Assembly: GCF_900215465.1 (NCBI RefSeq)
Contig: NZ_OBEH01000003.1
Location: 310,001 to 374,000 of the forward strand
From: Flagellimonas pacifica
GTDB taxonomy: Bacteria; Bacteroidota; Bacteroidia; Flavobacteriales; Flavobacteriaceae
Direction of reading: 5' to 3'
DNA length: 64,000 nt
This document shows, piece by piece, positions 59,924 through 64,000 of this stretch. A model generated the notes under the pieces. That model saw nothing but the letters and a program-made list of their open reading frames with translations. It made no database searches and was not told where the DNA came from. The translations under genes were made by a program, and so were the position numbers. The first letter of the stretch is position 1, and each line of letters begins with the position of its first letter.

Positions 59924-60253
59924 ATGGGAAAATTTGAAATTAAGTCTACTAGCGCAGGTAAAACAATGTTCAACCTTAAAGCGGGAAATGGACAAGTAAT
60001 TTTAACAAGCCAGTCGTATGCCAGTAAAGATGGATGCAAAAATGGCATCGATTCCGTTCGTACTAATTCTCAAAATGACGATCGTTTTGAGCGCAAAACC
60101 GCCAGTGACGGAAGTCCTTTCTTTACATTGAATGCGGCAAATGGACAGGTTATTGGAAAAAGTGAAATGTATACATCTACTTCGGCCATGGAAAACGGTA
60201 TTGAATCGGTAAAGAAAAATGCACCAGATGCTGATGTAGAGGATAACTCCTAA
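59924..60253 (+). CDS. YegP-family (DUF1508) protein with two repeats
   Basis: 109 residues made of two DUF1508 units: GKFEIKSTSAGKTMFNLKAGNGQVILTSQSYASKDGCKNGIDSVRTN (2-48), then RFERKTASDGSPFFTLNAANGQVIGKSEMYTSTSAMENGIESVKKN (54-99). Each unit forms a small alpha/beta fold, as in E. coli YegP. Role unknown. ATG at 59924, followed by a strong terminator at 60301-60328. Confidence 0.93.
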   Translation: MGKFEIKSTSAGKTMFNLKAGNGQVILTSQSYASKDGCKNGIDSVRTNSQNDDRFERKTASDGSPFFTLNAANGQVIGKSEMYTSTSAMENGIESVKKNAPDADVEDNS

Positions 60254-60300
60254 ACATTTAAGAGAGTATAGCATCTATATTATAATATTGATGTAATAAG

Positions 60301-60328
60301 AAAACAGCCAACATTGGCTGTTTTTTTT
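60301..60328 (+). terminator. Terminator after the YegP gene
   Basis: AACAGCCA (60303-60310) pairs with TGGCTGTT (60315-60322) around a 4-base loop, with A before and eight T after. Confidence 0.9.
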
Positions 60329-60571
60329 GTCTTTTTTCTATGTAGCTCTCAAACCATTACTAAATTAAAGACACTTTTATTGAGATAAGGTAGTAACACA
60401 TAACTGGTAAATAATGTAGTAATCTAGTCTATAATAGTTGTTCGTCTAACTATTTTCCTATTCCTACAATAAAAGGCTATTTTTAGGTAAGAGGAATTCA
60501 TCGGATTTTCACTTAAAACATTCTTCATGTACAAAATACTTTCTTTAATAGATTGTGCGTATATTCCTAAA
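60329..60571. other. Intergenic region before the hypothetical gene
   Basis: About 240 AT-rich bases with no gene recognised. It should contain the promoter of the next operon; no clear TAnnTTTG element with a spaced TTG could be singled out. The first 45 bases of an alternative longer frame (ATG 60527) lie inside it. Confidence 0.35.
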
Positions 60572-61294
60572 ATGTCAACACTAAAAAAATACATAGGTGT
60601 TATTGTGTTTTTTAGTTTTTCAGGATGTGCATATTGCCAAACTTTAAATGAAGAAAAGGACTTTTATATATGGTTTGACGAGATGGCTGGGATAGAAAAT
60701 GCCAATTTGTATGAGGGAACGGTGCATGTACAAAAATATGCAACTTTAGACGGAGAGCATAAGTTTTACAAAACCTTCAACTATCTTAATGGACATATTG
60801 TGTACAATGGGGAGGCTTATTTCAATATTGACATGAAATATGATATTTATGAAGATGAAATATTACTTGCATTAAGAAGCAGCTCTAGAGTAATGATGCT
60901 ACAGCTCATAAAAGAAAGAATAAAGGAGTTTGTAATTGATGAGCGTAGATTTATTGGAATGGAAAACGAAAGCTCTACTACTTTTGGTTTTTACGAGGCC
61001 CTTATGGAAACCTCTTTTTTTACATTCTTAAAAAAGCATAAAAAAATTAGATATCCATCTAAGAAGAATATATTATTCCATCGTTTTGTAATCAAGAATG
61101 AGTATTATTTAAATTATAAACAACGCAACTATAATATCAGAAATAAAAAGGATATCATCAAGATTTTCCCTCAGTACAAGACAAGTTTGAACAAGTTTTC
61201 CATGGAATCTCTCCGGAAAACAGATAAAGATGAATATCTGCTCAAGCTGTTGGATGTGGTACATAATAATTTACAATCCGAAAAAACACTTTGA
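60572..61294 (+). CDS. Hypothetical secreted protein upstream of a TonB receptor
   Basis: 240 residues from ATG 60572 (MSTLKKYIGVIVFFSFSGCAYCQT), which gives a clear signal peptide. A start at 60527 would put 15 residues in front of it. The hydrophobic core ends in SGC, so it may be a lipoprotein or be cleaved after YCQ. The mature part (FYIWFDEMAGIENANLYEGTVHVQKYATLDGEHKFY, YNGEAYFNIDMKYDIYEDEILL) is beta-rich, followed by a basic helical section (LKKHKKIRYPSKKN). I do not recognise the family. It ends 4 bases before the TonB receptor start, so the two are co-transcribed and probably work together. Confidence 0.7.
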   Translation: MSTLKKYIGVIVFFSFSGCAYCQTLNEEKDFYIWFDEMAGIENANLYEGTVHVQKYATLDGEHKFYKTFNYLNGHIVYNGEAYFNIDMKYDIYEDEILLALRSSSRVMMLQLIKERIKEFVIDERRFIGMENESSTTFGFYEALMETSFFTFLKKHKKIRYPSKKNILFHRFVIKNEYYLNYKQRNYNIRNKKDIIKIFPQYKTSLNKFSMESLRKTDKDEYLLKLLDVVHNNLQSEKTL

Positions 61295-61298
61295 AAAA

Positions 61299-64000
61299 AT
61301 GAAGTTTAAATTAAGTGTTTGTCTTTTATTGAGCTTTTATTGCAGCTTTGCTCAAAATGAGAAGGATAAGATAACCTTGTCTTTTGATAATCTATCCATG
61401 AAAGAAGCTGTAGTTCATATTCAAGAAACCACAGGGTATAGATTTTTTTATGTAGATGATTGGCTTGATCTGGACCCAATATCCAAAAACTATAATCAGG
61501 TTTCTATCCTAGATCTATTGAATGACCTTTTTGAAGATTCTTCCATAAACTATTATATAATGGAGGGCAAAAAGGTAGTATTGACCAAAGGCAGTATCAT
61601 TTATGATGTACTTCCAGAAACCTTCTTTGTGTTGCCCCAAAAAGAATTCCAAGATTCTATAATGGTGGCAGAAATAGATACAGAGGATATTTTGCCAATT
61701 TTACAAGGTCAAGACCAGGAACTTGCTAAAAATAACATCGGAGTTGTTAAAATTGGAAAAGAGGATAAGAACAGTGCAAAACGATTTGCTATACTAACTG
61801 GATATGCTATTAATACAAAAACGCAAAGGCCCATATCTGATTTGGCGCTATTGATCAAAGGAACAGGTAAGGGAACAACCACTAATGCCCAAGGATTCTA
61901 TACTATTCAGGTGCCATTGGGTATTCACCAAATAGAGGTCAGTGCCCTGGGAATACAGGGGGAGCAGAAAAAAATCATTGTATATGGTGATGGGCAGTTG
62001 GATTTTGAACTTGCTGAAAGCTTTGAAGTGCTTGATGAGGTAGTAGTTGAGGGAAATAGAAATAGGAATGTGGAACAAACTATTGGGGGAGTATTGCAAA
62101 TTGAAGTAAAAGAGATAAAAACCATCCCTTTAGTGCTAGGAGAAAGAGATATTTTCAAAGTAGCTACAACTTTACCGGGAGTTACAACTGCTGGTGAGGG
62201 AGCCGCTGGGTTTAATGTAAGGGGAGGTAAAACAGATCAGAACCTTATACTTCTGGATTATGCAGTTCTGTACAATCCATCTCATTTTTTCGGGCTTTTT
62301 TCAGCTATAAACCCTTTTACTTCTAATAACGTGAATATTTATAAAGGCAATATTCCTGCTGAACACGGAGGAAGATTATCTTCTGTTTTTGATATTCATA
62401 CCAAAGATGGAAACGACCAGAAATTTTCAGGAGAGGCGTCAATAGGGCCGGTAACCGGAAATCTAACTTTGGAAACACCGGTAATCAAGGACAAATCTTC
62501 CTTGCTGGTAGGGGGGAGAGCTACATATTCAAATTGGATTTTGCGATCTCTTAAAGAAGAATCACTTAAAGATAGCGAAGCTTCTTTTTTTGATGTTATT
62601 GCCAAATACAACCATAAAATTAACAACAATAATGATGTTAAGGTTATGGGTTACTATAGTAAGGATGCCTTTAACATCACAAGAGATTCCGTATACAGTT
62701 ATAGTAATCGATCATTTTCTTTACAGTGGAATCATAAATTTAATGATAACAGTAAAGGAGCACTCATATTTGCCAATAGTCAATACAAGTTTGACATTAA
62801 TTTTGATGCCAACTCTGTTAATGACTTCGATTTGAAATATAACATTGAAGAGAGTCTGTTCAAATTCAAAATGAAATATTTAGTAGGTGCCACGCATAAT
62901 TTTGACTATGGATTCTCAGGTAAACTATACCAAGTAAAACCTGGAAGCATAGAGCCATTAAGAAATGAATCTGTTGTAGATCCCATATTTCTTCCTAGGG
63001 AAAAAGGTTTGGAAACTGCAGTATTTATTTCGGATGATTTTAAAATAAACGAAAAATTGTCCATTAACGCTGGCTTTAGGTATTCACTTTATGCAGCTCT
63101 GGGAAAGTCATCACAAAGGATTTATGAAGATGATGAACCTAAAAATGAGAATACACTTATTGAAACAAAGGTATTTGATGACAATGAGGTGATAAAGACT
63201 TATGGCGGTGCCGAGGCCAGACTTTCAGCTCGATATTTTTTGACACCCAGTCTTTCGGTCAAAGCAAGCTATAACAATACTTACCAATATGTGCATACAC
63301 TGTCCAATAACACAACCGCCTCCCCAACGGATACATGGAAGCTTTCAGACATAAATATAAAACCCCAACGAGCAGATCAATTTGCATTGGGATTTCATAA
63401 GAATGTTAATGATGGCGAGTATGAATTAAGTATTGAGAGCTATTATAAAAAGTTCAATAATATTCTAGATTATAAGACAGGTGCAGATCTTTTATTGAAT
63501 GAAGCTATTGAAACAACGGTCCTACAAGGTCAAGGGAAATCTTACGGGGTTGAACTGCTTATGAGGAAGAACAATGGAAGGCTCAATGGCTGGCTGGGGT
63601 ATACATATTCACGATCACTGATAAAATTTGATGGAACGTTTGAAGAGGAACGTATAAATGGTGGGCAATTTTTCTCTTCAAACTTTGATAAGCCACATGA
63701 TTTAAGTTTAGTGACAAACTACAAGTTCAATAGGCGTTTTAGCCTTTCAGCTAACTTTGTATATCAGACAGGGAGACCGGTCACATATCCTATTGGAAAT
63801 TATGTATATGAAGGTAAGGAGTATACATTTTATAGTGACCGAAATAAGTTTAGGATCCCAGATTATTACAGATTGGATGTCAGTTTTAATATTGAAGGAA
63901 ACCATAAGATCAAAAAATTTGCCCATAGTTTTTGGAATATTTCCATTTATAACGTTTTGGGGAGAAACAATCCCTATTCCGTTTTCTTTGTAACAGAAAA
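61299..64000 (+). CDS. TonB-dependent receptor with STN-like N-terminus, cut by window edge
   Basis: An open frame runs from ATG 61299 (MKFKLSVCLLLSFYCSFAQ, a signal peptide) to the window edge, about 900 residues, without a stop. After the signal comes an STN-like domain at about 22-95 (ITLSFDNLSMKEAVVHIQETTGYRFFYVDD), then a carboxypeptidase-regulatory-like domain at about 165-245 (AILTGYAINTKTQRPISDLALLIKG), then the plug at about 250-370 (FEVLDEVVVEGNRNRNVEQTIGG, ATTLPGVTTAGEGAAGFNVRGGKTDQNLILLDYA, AEHGGRLSSVFDI) and barrel strands. It lacks the SusC-specific plug pattern and has no SusD next to it in the window. It is therefore a general TonB receptor, possibly for an iron complex, peptide or glycan. 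Ligand unknown. Confidence 0.9.
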   Translation, partial: MKFKLSVCLLLSFYCSFAQNEKDKITLSFDNLSMKEAVVHIQETTGYRFFYVDDWLDLDPISKNYNQVSILDLLNDLFEDSSINYYIMEGKKVVLTKGSIIYDVLPETFFVLPQKEFQDSIMVAEIDTEDILPILQGQDQELAKNNIGVVKIGKEDKNSAKRFAILTGYAINTKTQRPISDLALLIKGTGKGTTTNAQGFYTIQVPLGIHQIEVSALGIQGEQKKIIVYGDGQLDFELAESFEVLDEVVVEGNRNRNVEQTIGGVLQIEVKEIKTIPLVLGERDIFKVATTLPGVTTAGEGAAGFNVRGGKTDQNLILLDYAVLYNPSHFFGLFSAINPFTSNNVNIYKGNIPAEHGGRLSSVFDIHTKDGNDQKFSGEASIGPVTGNLTLETPVIKDKSSLLVGGRATYSNWILRSLKEESLKDSEASFFDVIAKYNHKINNNNDVKVMGYYSKDAFNITRDSVYSYSNRSFSLQWNHKFNDNSKGALIFANSQYKFDINFDANSVNDFDLKYNIEESLFKFKMKYLVGATHNFDYGFSGKLYQVKPGSIEPLRNESVVDPIFLPREKGLETAVFISDDFKINEKLSINAGFRYSLYAALGKSSQRIYEDDEPKNENTLIETKVFDDNEVIKTYGGAEARLSARYFLTPSLSVKASYNNTYQYVHTLSNNTTASPTDTWKLSDINIKPQRADQFALGFHKNVNDGEYELSIESYYKKFNNILDYKTGADLLLNEAIETTVLQGQGKSYGVELLMRKNNGRLNGWLGYTYSRSLIKFDGTFEEERINGGQFFSSNFDKPHDLSLVTNYKFNRRFSLSANFVYQTGRPVTYPIGNYVYEGKEYTFYSDRNKFRIPDYYRLDVSFNIEGNHKIKKFAHSFWNISIYNVLGRNNPYSVFFVTE

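Overview
The window looks like chromosome of a marine member of the Bacteroidota, most likely Flavobacteriaceae. The DNA is AT-rich. It has three SusC/SusD pairs, two FecI/FecR-type sigma/anti-sigma pairs, a hybrid two-component system, S1 sulfatases, DUF2807/PspC/PadR genes, and promoter elements of the TTG-N19-21-TAnnTTTG type used by this phylum. I see no tRNA, rRNA, CRISPR array, transposase or phage gene.

Layout. (1) 1-15639: a left-edge GH63 (YgjK-like) glycosidase is transcribed leftward. Facing it is a rightward block: ECF sigma, FecR anti-sigma, STN-bearing SusC, SusD, then an M14-type carboxypeptidase, a GH31 glycosidase and a large FG-GAP/VCBS lipoprotein. (2) 15684-31902: a leftward block that reads GH109-type oxidoreductase, SusC without STN domain, SusD, a PKD + double LamG lipoprotein, a terminator, sulfatase, metzincin-discoidin lipoprotein, DUF3472 protein, sulfatase, sulfatase. 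Blocks 1 and 2 together look like one composite locus for a sulfated, possibly protein-linked glycan. (3) 32219-42253: regulatory and intracellular part, with a hybrid two-component regulator, a PhoD-like phosphatase, a LacI regulator, and a divergent GHMP sugar kinase plus nucleotidyltransferase. (4) 42547-51093: a second FecI/FecR/STN-SusC/SusD locus ending in a metallophosphoesterase. (5) 51674-60253: ordinary chromosomal genes (trxB, lipocalin-like, PLP enzyme, dipeptide epimerase, DUF2807/PspC/PadR set, DUF4870, DUF4442, YegP). (6) 60572-64000: a hypothetical secreted protein followed by a TonB-dependent receptor that runs off the window.

How the parts fit. The two SusC proteins with an N-terminal STN signalling domain each sit behind their own sigma/anti-sigma pair. 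The SusC without STN lies between a hybrid two-component regulator and GH109, and that intergenic region carries a 17-bp sequence matching, at 16 of 17 positions, one in the LacI promoter region. I infer that the LacI protein controls both its own operon and the block-2/hybrid-sensor region, linking sugar activation (kinase + nucleotidyltransferase) to uptake. A recurring TTTAGTTTGAGTTAG element lies just after the last gene of three of the polysaccharide operons, each time directly before a terminator hairpin.

All functions are read from sequence motifs only; the glycan substrate cannot be decided from the window.
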